Below are positions 14,104-26,000 of a stretch of 64,000 nt of DNA, in pieces. The DNA comes from Nymphaea colorata. Lineage: Eukaryota; Streptophyta; Magnoliopsida; Nymphaeales; Nymphaeaceae. The notes beneath the pieces are model-generated. The model saw nothing but the letters and a program-made list of their open reading frames with translations, had not been told where the DNA came from and searched no databases. Made by a program: the position numbers and the translations under genes. Each line of letters opens with the position of its first letter. Within the stretch, counting starts at the first letter, position 1. The stretch covers positions 23,143,703 through 23,207,702 of the forward strand of contig NC_045146.1 in NCBI RefSeq assembly GCF_008831285.2. The letters are read 5' to 3'.

Positions 14104-17100
14104 CTGATCCTGCGGCACGAAGTTACTTAAAATAAAATATTCGTGTTTGCGTCCTTGTCCACGACCAACCGCGGGAAACTTCAATTATTCGTGCGAAGGC
14201 TAAGGCTTGGATCATGGTCCTCTAAGGTCCGGTTACTTGTTAATGACGAAATGGACTTAAAGGCTTTCATATCGATTAATTTTTTTCCGTCAAATGACTA
14301 AGTTAAAAATGACGATTAATTGTCAGAAGTTGCAGGCGTCAACAGCTTCAGCAGCAAATTGAAAACATTAAAGAAAAGCCACCCATGTTCCGAACACCTG
14401 TCTCCTAAGCTCCTTGTAAATGTGAACTCCCCCCTGCGAGTCAGAGCCTTCACACCCTTGGGCACTGCACCTCGGCCACGCCCCCACTGTCTCGTGCCGC
14501 AATTGTTAATGAGAACATTGTGATCCGTGCGCGTGAGGGAAGCCATGAATTTTGGCCGTACTACCTCATGTTTTAACACAAAGTAGGAAAAAAAAAAGAT
14601 TACATACTTGGATTTCATGTCTTGGAATGTTGATTCAAGAGGCAAAATTCCACTTCAAACTTCATACTAAAATTATAATAAAAATTTCACTTGTGATGTT
14701 TCTTTGCGTTAGGTAGTATAGAATTTTATTCCAAAATTAAAAGTGACTTGTTTGATGAGAAGAGAATTAAAATTGTAGAACTCATTAATTAAAGCTTTTG
14801 TATGTATGAAATATCAATGAACTAATCATAAGGTTATGAATAGTTTTCTTCCTTTCTTTCCTACAAGGTTCCTTGGCCCTTCCAAAGCGGCAGCCGTCTC
14901 CGTCACTCGATCATTTAATTTATTGACCGGCCGCACAAACACATCATCATTTTCCATTTTCAAAGGAAAAAAAGAAAGCAGATCTAGTCATTTGCCATAT
15001 CTCTTTCCGAATGCGATCTCATATCCCTCTGTTAGTTGGTTTTATTTATGTGGCACATGGTGGGGACTCCCAAATTTATGAGGCTCAAAATTTTACCAGA
15101 CTTTTCCGGACAAGTTTACCTGCACAGATTCGGCAAATATTGCCCGCCTTTAATTGCTAGATTTACCTGTTCTCTGACTGCATATGTGTATTATATGCAC
15201 TCACATGTTGGTATTTAAGGCACAACACGATGGTACCAAAAAGGATACATTGCCTCCACATATATGAGTATGACCCTCCTTCTGCTGATCTTAAATCTAA
15301 TATTTTTCAATGTAAAAAAGTAACATATAGATTTTAAGTGTTAAGATCATTAGTTTGATGAATCATAGATTTTATCTATGAATAGCAAAAGTATGATGTC
15401 CATGTATTTCAAATATGAAGCAATCAAACACCCAACTGAAGAAACAAACAAGGGGAGGAACAAGAAGACGGGCATTTATATCGCATCCGCGGCACCAAAT
15501 GATCAAAAAAATCGAAGGCCGGAGAACTACGACCACAGCCTCCGTTTCCGTTTTCCTTTCCTCTGGTCTGGTAGAGGTTTCTTGGAAGTTTCCGTTGGAC
15601 CCACAGCTCCCCAAATTCCTCCTGCTTAGCTATTTCCCACTCCCTGCCGATCGACACACTCCTTAATTGCCTCTTGTTTTCTTGTTCCTTCTTCTTTGTA
15701 TTTACTGTCGACTTGGTGGGGGCAATCCACGTCTAAAATTTGATTCTGCTGAGAGCGATCGGTAAGCGTCGGCCGTCGGATCTGGAATCCCCGCACTGGC
15801 GAGCCACCAGCCTGAAAAATACGTCCATCAATGGATTCCCTCGTCACATGGCCGTCGGGCATCACACCCATGCTCATCTCTACCTTTCGCCAAAGCCCAA
15901 TTTGAGTGAACACAAGGGAAGGAATTCCTCCACACTTTTTCTTGTCCACGAAAAGGCATCAAACATCAAGCGATGGTTTCTCTGCCTTCTTTTTATCGTC
16001 TCTGCTTTCAATTCGGTTCTCAAGATAAGAGATTCTTGTCGAGTCGAAAGGTTGGCCTTGTGGGCAGGACACCCAAGTGGTCGTGCTTTGTTTTCCATCG
16101 AAAAAGAGGTGTACCCAGGAGCTTCACCGCCGGCCGCGCTCAAGAAAATTTAGGGCTTGTGTTCCTTCTTCTGTGGAAAATTGAAATAGTTCTGTGAAAA
16201 GTTACGGAGAGAAAGATTCTCGTTGCGTTTTTGGTTGTATGAATTTGATTTGGTTGTGAAATTTGAAGTTTAATCTTGGGGTTACTGATCTGATCGAGTT
16301 GTCTCGAATGGCTGTACAAGTAAGGGATTGATTCGATTTCAGTTTTCAATTCCTTGATGGGCATTTCATGACGATTAAGTCGCTAAAGTTGAGAACTACT
16401 AAATTAAGCATTTGTCTGTAATTATTGAAGCATGAGAGTTTATCTTTCTCTTTTTGAACTGATAATCTGTTGGAACAGACATTTTGTCGTCTTGATCCGG
16501 TGAACAAACCCGTTCATAAAAGCTTGTCCTTTCATATAAGAAGAGAAATCCTAATTGAATTCTACATCCGCTATCATTTTTCCTTTGATTGGAAAATAAA
16601 CAATTCAAATGTAATTGAACATTTTATGGAGACCTACTCAACTTTCGGAGTTGTGACAAAAGCATGCCTGGGCTTAAATATTTTATTTAGCCCTTACAAA
16701 TAAAATAGCTACTTAACTAAAGAATTCAAGTTTAAATATACTTTTATTATATCCTTGGTAGTCAAAAGCACTAAGCAAAATCGCCTACGTGGGCTGACAC
16801 ACAATACATTAGAAAAAAAGAAGAAGAACAAGAAAAATGAAAAGGATGATAAAAGATTTAAAAAGGAGAAGAAAAGAAGAGAAAGAAAATAATTCCGAGG
16901 AGAAAGTCAGTTCATCAAAGACTGGTTCCTATAGACACGCTTTGGCGACTAAAGTTATACCATTGTAAGTTGGGCATGTTTTGTAATCTTTCAAAGATCA
17001 TAATTATTATTATTACCACTACTGCTATTATTTTTATTATTGTTGTTATTACTTATCAGACGAAAAGGGTACGTGAACATATACAAAAGTTTTTTACTCT

Positions 17101-17312
17101 TACGACTATTATTGAACTCTAGGAGTTTGTTTAGCAACAATAACAATATATTATTACTATTATTATGTGAACTAAGGAAAATTTGTCAAATGCTGTCGTC
17201 ACATAGTGTTTCATAAATTTACCCTCATATACCTTAAGTTTGAGGCAAGTTTATAAAATAGAAACAAGCCAAACACAATATTAAGTTTCTCCAATTTGAG
17301 AAGGTTAAGATA
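13500..17312. other. Intergenic region without a recognised gene
   Basis: No coding region could be supported. There is a TA run at 14074-14102. A comparatively GC-rich block at about 15450-16160 contains several overlapping open frames on both strands (up to about 137 codons), none of which resembles a known protein. That block could be a promoter or first exon of a non-coding transcript, but no splice or homology evidence was found. From 16.7 kb on the DNA is very AT-rich with ATT/ATTATT runs near 17005-17045. Confidence 0.5.
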
Positions 17313-17588
17313 GTGTTTGGATGTCACTAAAAAACTGGTATTATAAAAACTAGTTTTTTTTTTTTAAATTAACTTTTAATCAGTTAAAAAAAGCTACTTT
17401 TTATGTTTAGGCTCATTCATCTTGAAAAACTTGTACATCAAGAATCAAGAAGGATGTAAAAAAGAAAAATAATAAGATCAAAATTTTTTTTTTGAATAAC
17501 GTGTTCCATTTTGAAAAGCTCATTTTTTGTATCACCTAAAATGATGTTTGACGTTTTGGAAGTAAAACCAATTTTACCATCCAAACAC
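17313..17588. mobile_element. MITE-like element with inverted ends
   Basis: The left end reads GTGTTTGGATG (17313-17323) and the right end CATCCAAACAC (17578-17588), a perfect 11 bp inverted repeat. The inverted match continues imperfectly inward, where both ends read into an A-rich stretch containing TGGT. The 276 bp AT-rich interior has no coding capacity. Ends of this type are common in small non-autonomous plant DNA transposons. No clear target-site duplication was seen, so the superfamily is not assigned. Confidence 0.6.
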
Positions 17589-17839
17589 TCCCCAACTCTG
17601 AAACCTTAAATTACAATCACTAAAAAGAAAAAATTATAAACGTTAGCTACCTTGAAACGTAAATAAAGATAAAGTGTTTCTAACGTGGAGGAGATCTTTA
17701 TTTTGATTGTTGTGGAAGTCTTAGAAGGTATTTATTGTATACCAAACTTTGTGCACAGAAGAGTAATGAACCGGTGTGCAACACAAAAGGAGAAAAAAGG
17801 AAAATGCTCAAAACCGGGGCTTCACACGTTATGAGAAGA

Positions 17840-17870
17840 AGTCAAGGGTTCGAATCCCATCAACACCACC
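17840..17870 (+). repeat. tRNA B-box-like sequence, possible SINE or tRNA remnant
   Basis: GGGTTCGAATCCC occurs near 17846-17858 and matches the consensus of the tRNA T-arm (RNA polymerase III B-box) exactly, with self-complementary GGG/CCC flanks. No acceptor stem, D-arm or anticodon arm can be folded upstream, so this is not an intact tRNA gene. It may be a fragment of a tRNA-derived SINE or a chance match. Confidence 0.3.
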
Positions 17871-18025
17871 TCCTCATGGCATCACAGGCGACACACTCTT
17901 CTGCGAACGCCAGTGGCTTCCAGATTTCAAAAGCAGCGTTTGCGGTGTTGACCTCAAATGTACAAACAACAAACAAAATGGCTTCTACTGTACGTTTTCA
18001 TAAGCAGAAAAATAAAACATTTTAA

Positions 18026-19117
18026 CAAAATTGATAATGTAATTTTGTGAGTTTAAGAGAACAAATTATTTGCCTAACTGCACTGCAAAAATGTTGGCAT
18101 CATTTTTGGATGGAAGAAAAAGAAAGGAAAGGGTTGGATTTTATTGTGTTTGAACCGGAAAGAAAAGATGTGAGACACTAGATAAGAAAAGAAATCGTGT
18201 GCCTCAATAGCTTAAAAAAGAAAAAAAAAATGAAAGGGAAAGGAATAAACATACTTAAAATGACAAGTCTGCCCTCTATATTTTCATTTTCTTTTCCTAA
18301 TTAGTGTAAATGCCACTCTTTCCTTTTTCATTTTCTCTCCTTTTGTCTTTATAATATCTTTATCATCCCTTCTATCCAAACATGGTTTAAGTGGTAACTG
18401 TGTTAATGATAAAGATAAAACCCAGTTCCTTTAGCACCAGTAAGAGCCTTGCTTGTCACTCAATTCCAATATCGGGGTAGGATCAACACATTCGCTTGAA
18501 CTTAAAGGCCGAGTCAGATTTTTTTTTTTCATGAAATACTAAATATATAGTTAACAAATTTTCAATTGAATGTATGCAATGATCAGAGTCTCACGGAGTT
18601 ATTCTATATAACTAGATACAAGTGAAACCACTACCGGACAAGTGTGACATAGTGGGTTACTAGAATCTAAAAATCTAAATATGATGTACCACTTCATCCA
18701 CATGCATTACATTCATGGATCCCCAAAAATTCAGACCGGCTTCGTCTACTCCCTGATTTTAATGTTGTATGTTTTAGTGAGAGTGGGAGCCGGGAGAAAT
18801 TTAAAGATGGTTACCTTTTGAATTATGTTTGAATAGAAGGAAACAAAAGGAAATTGTGCATAGAAACGGAAAAAAATGAGACATTTACAATCATCCTAGC
18901 AGAAAATGAAAAGAAAAGATATGGAGGTCAGACTTGTCATTTTAAGAACGTTTATTCCTTTTCTTTGGAGCCATTGTGATGGGCAATTTATTTTCTACTT
19001 ATCTTACTTTTTCTTTTTTTTTTTTTTATGCAAACACAACAGAATCTAATCCTTTCCTTTATTTTCTCTTCGTCCAAAAACAGTGTTGACATTATCCAAA
19101 ACGCATTATCAATTTTG
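18026..19117. mobile_element. Foldback-type element with ~300 bp inverted arms
   Basis: The left arm (about 18026-18400) and right arm (about 18808-19117) are diverged inverted copies of each other. Matching landmarks in outside-in order are AAAATTGATAATG, then TTTTTGGA...AGGAAAG, TATTGTGTTTG (left) / TGTTGTGTTTG (right), GGAATAAAC, AAAATGACAAGTCTG, TGTAAATG and GGTAAC. The loop of about 400 bp carries another dispersed repeat (18521-18620). Neither arm nor loop encodes a transposase. This looks like a non-autonomous DNA transposon with long terminal inverted repeats (MULE or foldback type). Outer ends are approximate and no target-site duplication was resolved. Confidence 0.7.
18521..18620 (+). 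repeat. Dispersed repeat, copy 1
   Basis: A T-run is followed by CATGAAATACTAAATATATA and then a GTTAACAAATTT-type block and a CTATATAACT block. The same order of blocks occurs at 51151-51250 with moderate divergence. It lies in the loop of the foldback element, so one of the two inserted into the other. The family is not recognised. Confidence 0.55.
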
Positions 19118-19566
19118 ATGAAGTACTCTAAGTGACTATGCCACACAAAAAGGGGAAATGAGAGGCAATCTTCCAATCCTCAATAACCTGAATCTTATTA
19201 TTCAAGAAGTCAAATGGTCAGTTATTTTTAAATGCCAAGCTCCTTTTGGCGTATTAAAAACTGTTTCTCGTAAATCCAATTATAAAAATTAAATCATAGC
19301 TATCAAGGCTATGAAAAATTCACTGGATAGATTGTGTTTTATAAAGTGATTAAATGAACAATCTCATTTCTTTTCAGTCCTGTAATTTTAAATTCCAAAA
19401 AAATTTAACATAGTTGGGGGAGTTATGGATGCACCTCGTCGTCACAATCTAAGATCTTGAAAGAAAGGAAAGTGAAAAATCTTTCAAGTTATATTTCAAA
19501 CAATAGGTCGTCACCCTCATACTCACTTGAAAATCACATATATATATATATATATATAAAAGGGTA
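19118..19566. other. AT-rich spacer upstream of the RING-CH gene
   Basis: No gene seen. A TA run lies at 19538-19557, shortly before the pyrimidine-rich region that precedes the next gene. Confidence 0.5.
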
Positions 19567-19831
19567 TTATAGACTTTTTAAAGTTTGTAGAGAAGAGGCG
19601 TCGTGGGCGAGATAAATGAGGCTAAAATTGGCAATCCCCTCCGCCCCCGAATCTCTCCTTTTTTTTTTATTATTTTCAATTAATTTTTCCTTTTTTTTTC
19701 TTCCCTTCCTCCCACCTTCTTCTTCTTTATAGCCTTTTAAATGAGAGAGAGAGAGAGGGCCATAGAAGAGGGAGAGATAGAGGGGTGTTAGAGAGAGAAA
19801 GTCAGAGAGGGACAGAGGAGGAGATGTGTGA
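19567..19831 (+). promoter_or_regulatory. Probable 5' leader with a start-overlapping mini-uORF
   Basis: Purine-rich GAGA sequence at about 19743-19820 precedes the coding start. An upstream ATG at 19824 opens a four-codon frame (ATG TGT GAA TGA, 19824-19835). Its stop codon overlaps the main ATG at 19832 in the form ATGA. A ribosome that starts at the first ATG would terminate on top of the main start, an arrangement that can reduce or tune translation. The effect is inferred, not shown. Confidence 0.5.
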
Positions 19832-20019
19832 ATGAGAATCCAGCAGGAGAGGACGAAGAGGAGGAAGACGACCACGACGACGGCGGCAAGCGTGGCTGTC
19901 AAGCCGAGGGATCGGCGAACGGGAAGGGCACGACCACCACCAACAGCAGCAGCAGCAGCGGCGGCGGCGGCGGCAGCGTCTTCTTCTACGACTGCATCAT
20001 CCTTTGCTACTACTATTAC

Positions 20020-20051
<32 letters not shown>

Positions 20052-23000
20052 CCTCTTCCTCCTCGTCGTCAGACTCGGCGTTTAGGGTTTCCGTGGGGCA
20101 ACGGCTGCGGAGGAGAAGGTCGGCGTCGGGATCGGTTTCGTTGCCGCAGCAGCGACTCCCGGTCAAGGTACTGAGTCTCCAAAGCCCGAGTTGTTGAGTT
20201 TCTTGTTAGGGTTTCTGTCTGGCTGTCGTCGGAATTCTGGGCGGCGATCTGGCTGACGAGGCTCTTCCAGGGGATATGTGGAGGTTAGGGTTTTGTTTCT
20301 TCGGCTTTTGTTCCAAGGAGTTTGGGGGAGTTGGGGAGGAACGGCTTGTGGATCGAATCTGCGGTGCGTAGATCTCTGTTTCTCTCGTGTTCTGGTTCGG
20401 CAATAGAGGGTTTCGGAGCCATGATCGGCCGCGATTTGCTTGGGATTTAGCTTTGCACTGGTAGAGTTCCTGATGCACAAATTTTTTGATTCCATTGAAC
20501 ATGATGGAACGCGGCTTGTGAATCTCTCCTCCGCCCTCCATGTTCTTGAGCTCTTCTTGTACCGATTTGGTGGTGAAGAAAGGGGGTTTTCTGCTAGGTT
20601 GCTTCTTTTCTCTTGGCTACAGTGGAGTAGCGAGCAGAGTTCTGGGAAGATACTTGCCTTATTTTCCGAGGAAGCTTTGTTTCTTCACGGGATCGACCTC
20701 ATGCTTCATTTTTGTGACAATTAGTCCTCGAGATGAAGATCGGTGTTTCTTGGTTCCGATTGAGTCAGACTAGTGGTTACAAGGGTGTGATTTAGGTTTA
20801 GTTCTTTACTTTCTCTCCCGTTTTTCTCAATCTCCTGCATCCGGCTAGCCTCGAAGAGCTTGTGACTTTGATGCTGCTATGTGGTGTCTACGGTGTTGTG
20901 AATTCATATTGGATGGTCACCATCTATCTGATTGTAGAAGAATCTGTGGGAGGATGTTGATTAGGCCTGTCTTCACAGGGGCAATTTCTTTGCAGCACTT
21001 GTGCATTCAGGAGGTCCTTGAATTCATAGAGGCGCGTTGAGAGCTTGGTTTAGATTTTGATTCATTACATCGGCTTGTAGGCTTACGGGTTTTTCACTAT
21101 TCATTCATCTTGCGTGTTTTTGTTAAAGAAAGATGACCTAAATGGTCGATGGGCTTTCTTCAGTTTTGCTTCTCGATGGATTCTGCTGGATCAGGCATGG
21201 AAAAGGATGAATTAGGGCTTGACTATTGTAGAATAGTTTGATTATTTTCTTAAAGTCTCTCTTTGAATGTGGACATGTTTTGGTTGGATTATTCAGTCAT
21301 TCCATTGGACTTCCATGGCTTACTGGTTTTGAGTGAAATTGTTGATAAGACCCCTATGGCTGGTTAATGATCTGTTGGAAGGTAATATCTTTAGGAACAG
21401 GCACTGGCTGACAAGGTATACCGGCTGTAGGGTTTAGCATAAAGCATCAAGTTGCAAATTGTTACCTGATTGTCTCGATCTGGGGTTTGATGTGTGGGCT
21501 GATGGCCTGTGATCTTGTTTATTTTGCAGAGGCGTGGTGCAGCTGATCATAAGGATACTTGTCAAAATCCTGAGGCAGTCCAGGTGATTAAAGAGCATCC
21601 TGTTTGTTGCGTATGTGGAGATGATCTTAACGAAGAACCTGGTTCAGTAGTGGTAGGTCTAATATTGGTGGTGCATTTAAATACAGAAGCAACTCTTTCA
21701 TGTTTGGTATATTACATGGTTCTCTTGGTTGCTGTTTAAAAAAATGGTTGTAAAACTTGCAGATTGAGTACTGTACTTGCAGTGGACGACCAGCATCTGT
21801 TCATGCTGCATGTATTTCTTCTTTCGTGTCTACTGGTGATTTAGAAAAGAGTAAGTTCTGTAAGATCTGTGGCAAGAAAGAACTGGTTGATGGGAGAGAC
21901 TGCATCGCTGTGAAAATGCCAAGTAAAGTAGAAACTGAGCTTCCGAGGATCATAGTTCCAGACCTTAACTGGAAAACTGACACCAAGGCCCCAAAAGGTA
22001 ACAAGAGGGCGATAAGGCGGGCCAGAACAGCATTAACTGGCAGTCTTAAGAAGTCACCAACTGCAGGAAGTTTATCTTCCGTTGAAGATTCAAAAGACAA
22101 TGTCTCAAACAAAATGGAGGAAGCACCAGTGTCTGAATCTGAAAAGGTGGGTCCTTGTGCAGCTACCTCTTTTGTTTATTCTCTCTTTCTTTCATTAATC
22201 GTTGTTGCTTTATTCTTTGTGCTAATCATATTCTATTTCCTTCCAGCTTGGTCTTTCTGTTTCTGGTCGACGATTTACTGATGCAGTTGTTAGTGTACCT
22301 ATTAAGAAAAGGCGCATCCCAGTGGTCCGATCCCCATCACCTCCACCCGAAACACCTTCTCCACACTCAACAGATCAGCTGTTGAAAGAACAGTCTCTGT
22401 TGGAGGCTGAAGAATCTTTTGTTTATTCGAGCAAAGAATTGCATATCCTGGTGGATGGTGATGTTGCAGATGAACTTCTGAAAATAAACAATTCAACAGA
22501 AAAGGTGGAGAATGTGTATCACTCAGTGCCAGAGATGGAAGAAGATGTTTCTGCAGAACATGTTTCTCCTTCTGAGAGGTGTACTGAAACTGTGGACTTC
22601 TCTGGTATTTCAATATTGGCTGCAGCTGCTTGCAAAAGCGAACTAGGAAGTAGTGTAAATCCCGTTGGAACCTCGTTTGAATGCTTTCCATCTTCAGATG
22701 ACAAGTATGCAAGGCCAGCTGAGATAGAAACTGAGTTACCATCTGAAAATCATGAACTTGTGATGTCACATGACCCTAATGTTCAAGTTTTATCCAACGA
22801 TCTATTTGTTGATGATGGAATGAGAAAAGTAGATGATGGGATGAGTAATGTAGTCAGCGTAACTGGTAACCATGCTGGTGAATGCAGTACCAACCAAAAA
22901 GATGGTGGTGGCATTGTTGAAGGCCATGATAGGAGTTCTTTGGATGCATTAGGTTCTCCTAATAACTTAAAAGGGCATTCTATTAGTTGTCTAAATCAAG

Positions 23001-26000
23001 AGAAAGGAAAGAGGGAGAAGGCTGACTCCTCCTTTCCACGGGTAGATAGGACAAGCTGGGACCTGAACACTGTCATGGATGAATGGGAGGGTTCTTCAGA
23101 TGACATTGCAATTGGTGAAGGTGAACCAAACAATGAAAAGCTTGGCAGTAAGGAAGTTTACCAGATGAGCATGGTTGGAGAGGAGAATCTTGCCGAAGGT
23201 TTGCTTGGGAAAATGTTTGCTGAAGGCAAGCAGGAACCTGATCGTAGGTTGATGGACACCAATAATGATGTTTCTTTGCAGTTGGGTTCTAGGGAGACTC
23301 CTCATATGCAGGCATATTTGGAATCTGGTCTTGAATCCTGTTGTAGTAAAGATCTTAATGATCATCCAGCACCAAAAATTGACAGCACACTTGGTGAAAA
23401 TCGAGTGTCTATGATGGGGAAATCTGAATCGGAGAGACTGGCTGTGCAGACTGAAGTGTCAGTGGAACCAGCTTATCCTTGCCACAATCATCCTGTGGAT
23501 TCTAAATCAGAACGCCATGGGATTGAATGTCCTTCTATCAAAGACGTTGCACTTGAAGAAGGGAATGAACACACAGGGAATACAATAAGAAATGATATAG
23601 ACAGTGGTTTGTCAGAAATCGAGGAACACCCATGTAATGCAGGTAAAGCAGGCACTGATACTAGTGTAGTTATATCAAATACAGTGGCCACAGCTCATGA
23701 AAATGAAAATGGGTGCAAGTTGGAGAGAGAAGAAAATGCCCAGCCTGAAGGTAGTGTTCAAGTTGATGTGGGGCTTGTTAGTGCCACAACACCAACGGCT
23801 GATGGAAGCCATGGTTCACCAGAGAGAGAGAAATATCTGAGTGGTCAAGGTATTACTTTCACTGGTTCTGGACTTTCTTCTAGTCCATCGAAGCATGTTC
23901 CTGCACATCAAGAGGCTAATGATCTGAAATTTGATAATGATGTGGAAAGAGATGTTGAAACATCAAGACCTTCTGAAAGTGCTTCTTGTGTAGGTTTTGC
24001 AGAAATGGACCCAGTATTTGATGATGATGCCAGCAAGCATTTGATGGCATCTAATAGAGGTGATTCATTGGCAGATCGTGCAACAAGCAGTTATAGTGAT
24101 CAAGATGGCTATAATACACTTGTAAACAGTCCGATAATTGAGAAACCTTCTGGTGCAAATGATCCTGGAAACATCCTTAAGCTGAATGGTGTCGTAACCG
24201 TTGAACATAATCCTAATATAGTTGGTGATTCTCCTATCAAGGAGTGCCCCAGAGAGATTAATAATGATGCAAGTTCTAAGGAGATAAAAGTTGAACAGAA
24301 TGATGATGGCCCCGGACATGTGGAAGTGCTGTCAAAAGAATTATGTTCAAGGAAGCAGGAGAAACAATGCCATGCAGTTGCACATGGTGATATCGAGTCT
24401 TCTGGATTGCAAGAAAGTAGTGAGAAGATTTTGACATCCACTGGAACAGAAGAAAATCCAGTTGAAACAGAGCTTATTTTGAATCAGTTCAGTTCTTCCA
24501 CTGAGGCTTCCAAGCATCAAATTGATGAGCATGTTAACCTTTCAACTAAAGATGACCAGGGAGGTAATAACAGAAACAATTCTGTTTCAGATAATTCTCA
24601 AGAAGTTCCTGAACTTGATGCTACTGATATGGGGATGGCAAATGAGCCACATGCAGATGATGATTCCCAGTATGAAGATGGTGAATTCAGGGACCTGGTT
24701 GTAGCTGGTTGGGATGATGACAATGTTGAGGATATGGAAATTGATGATGTGGATTATGGATATTCAGACAATAGAGACATTGATGATTTTGGTATGACTA
24801 CAGATGACCCTAATGCAGAGTCATTACAAGTTGAGAGTTTGGACAGCAAGGGGAAAATGCCCCTGGAATCTTTTTCATCTGCCAACTCGGAAGGTGCTAC
24901 ATTTGCTGAGAAGAATGCGAAGGAGGCTACTGTTGGGATGGATCAGAAAATACAAACCGAAGATTCAGATACTGGATCTGGCCAAAATAGATCTATGAAG
25001 GCTGTTAGAAAAGTATCAAAGGGGCAAGATGGAAGCGAACAAAACAGTGGAAAATTTGGCAGCAATAATGAGGTTGTTCAAGGATCCAGTGTAAGTTGGG
25101 TTGAGTCGACAACTACTAAGGAAGCTTGTCTGGAAGGAGGGGACACCATGGAGTTGTGTATTTCAAGTAGCCCGCTTGCAAAGTCATTGCAAATGGATAC
25201 ACTCTCGAATGTACATAACAACCCTCAAACGGACGAGGTTAATGAAGATGGTGGTACCAAGAGAAATGGTGAGGATGATGTCTCTGATAGGCCCACTGCT
25301 GGAGAGTCCCTTAAAATGGGTGAATCTACGTCAGGCAGAATGCTAATGTCCCAGGTTCAGGGTCCAGTTTCTTCTGATACTGCTGTTGGAAGAGAGAGGA
25401 TCCGTGCACATAGAAGGCAACCTTCTTCACATTACCCATGCTATGAATCTTCCTGTTTGATAAATTTCCTTTCTATTGCAATTACAATTCATTAATCTTG
25501 ATTTTTTTCTTTTTTAATGCCTTCAGATTTGATGCTTATCATGAGGCAAAGCAAGTTGGAAGGGATGCTGGTCAAGGAAGGGGGTCTTCCACGCGTATCC
25601 ATTCTAGAGGAAGAGGAGGTGATTGGGTGGACTCTGCAGGAAGTTATTGGGGTCCAAACAGACGCCGTTCACCTACTCGTTATGGTCCTGGTGTTGGGCA
25701 TATGGGACAAGAAAATGCTGCTGCAGTTGCTGCAGCGAAGTTGCACAGTAATGGTTTTGTTATTGCACCTGATGGAACAATAGTTAAGGCAGGTGGGATG
25801 CGTAACAGTGGCAGAATAAGTGGACAACATATGCGTGGTGCTCTTGTCAGAAGGGGATCACCTTCAGATCAGGACGAGCATTTCAGCCTTGGGATTCAGC
25901 TGGGACTTGAACCAGTTAGAGATATCAGCCCTGGTAGGGTTATGAATGTGGGAAGGGGCCGATCACGTGGATATGTGCCTCGGGTGATTGGTTTAAGTCC

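Noticed and set aside
15378-16197. Cluster of overlapping frames of 75-137 codons on both strands
   Set aside because: No family recognised and all frames compete with each other; more likely a GC-richer non-coding block.
17846-17858. Intact tRNA gene
   Set aside because: Only the T-arm-like sequence is present; acceptor, D and anticodon arms cannot be folded.
19567-20166. 199-codon frame on - with Glu and Ala runs
   Set aside because: Antisense shadow of the triplet repeats in exon 1 of the RING-CH gene.
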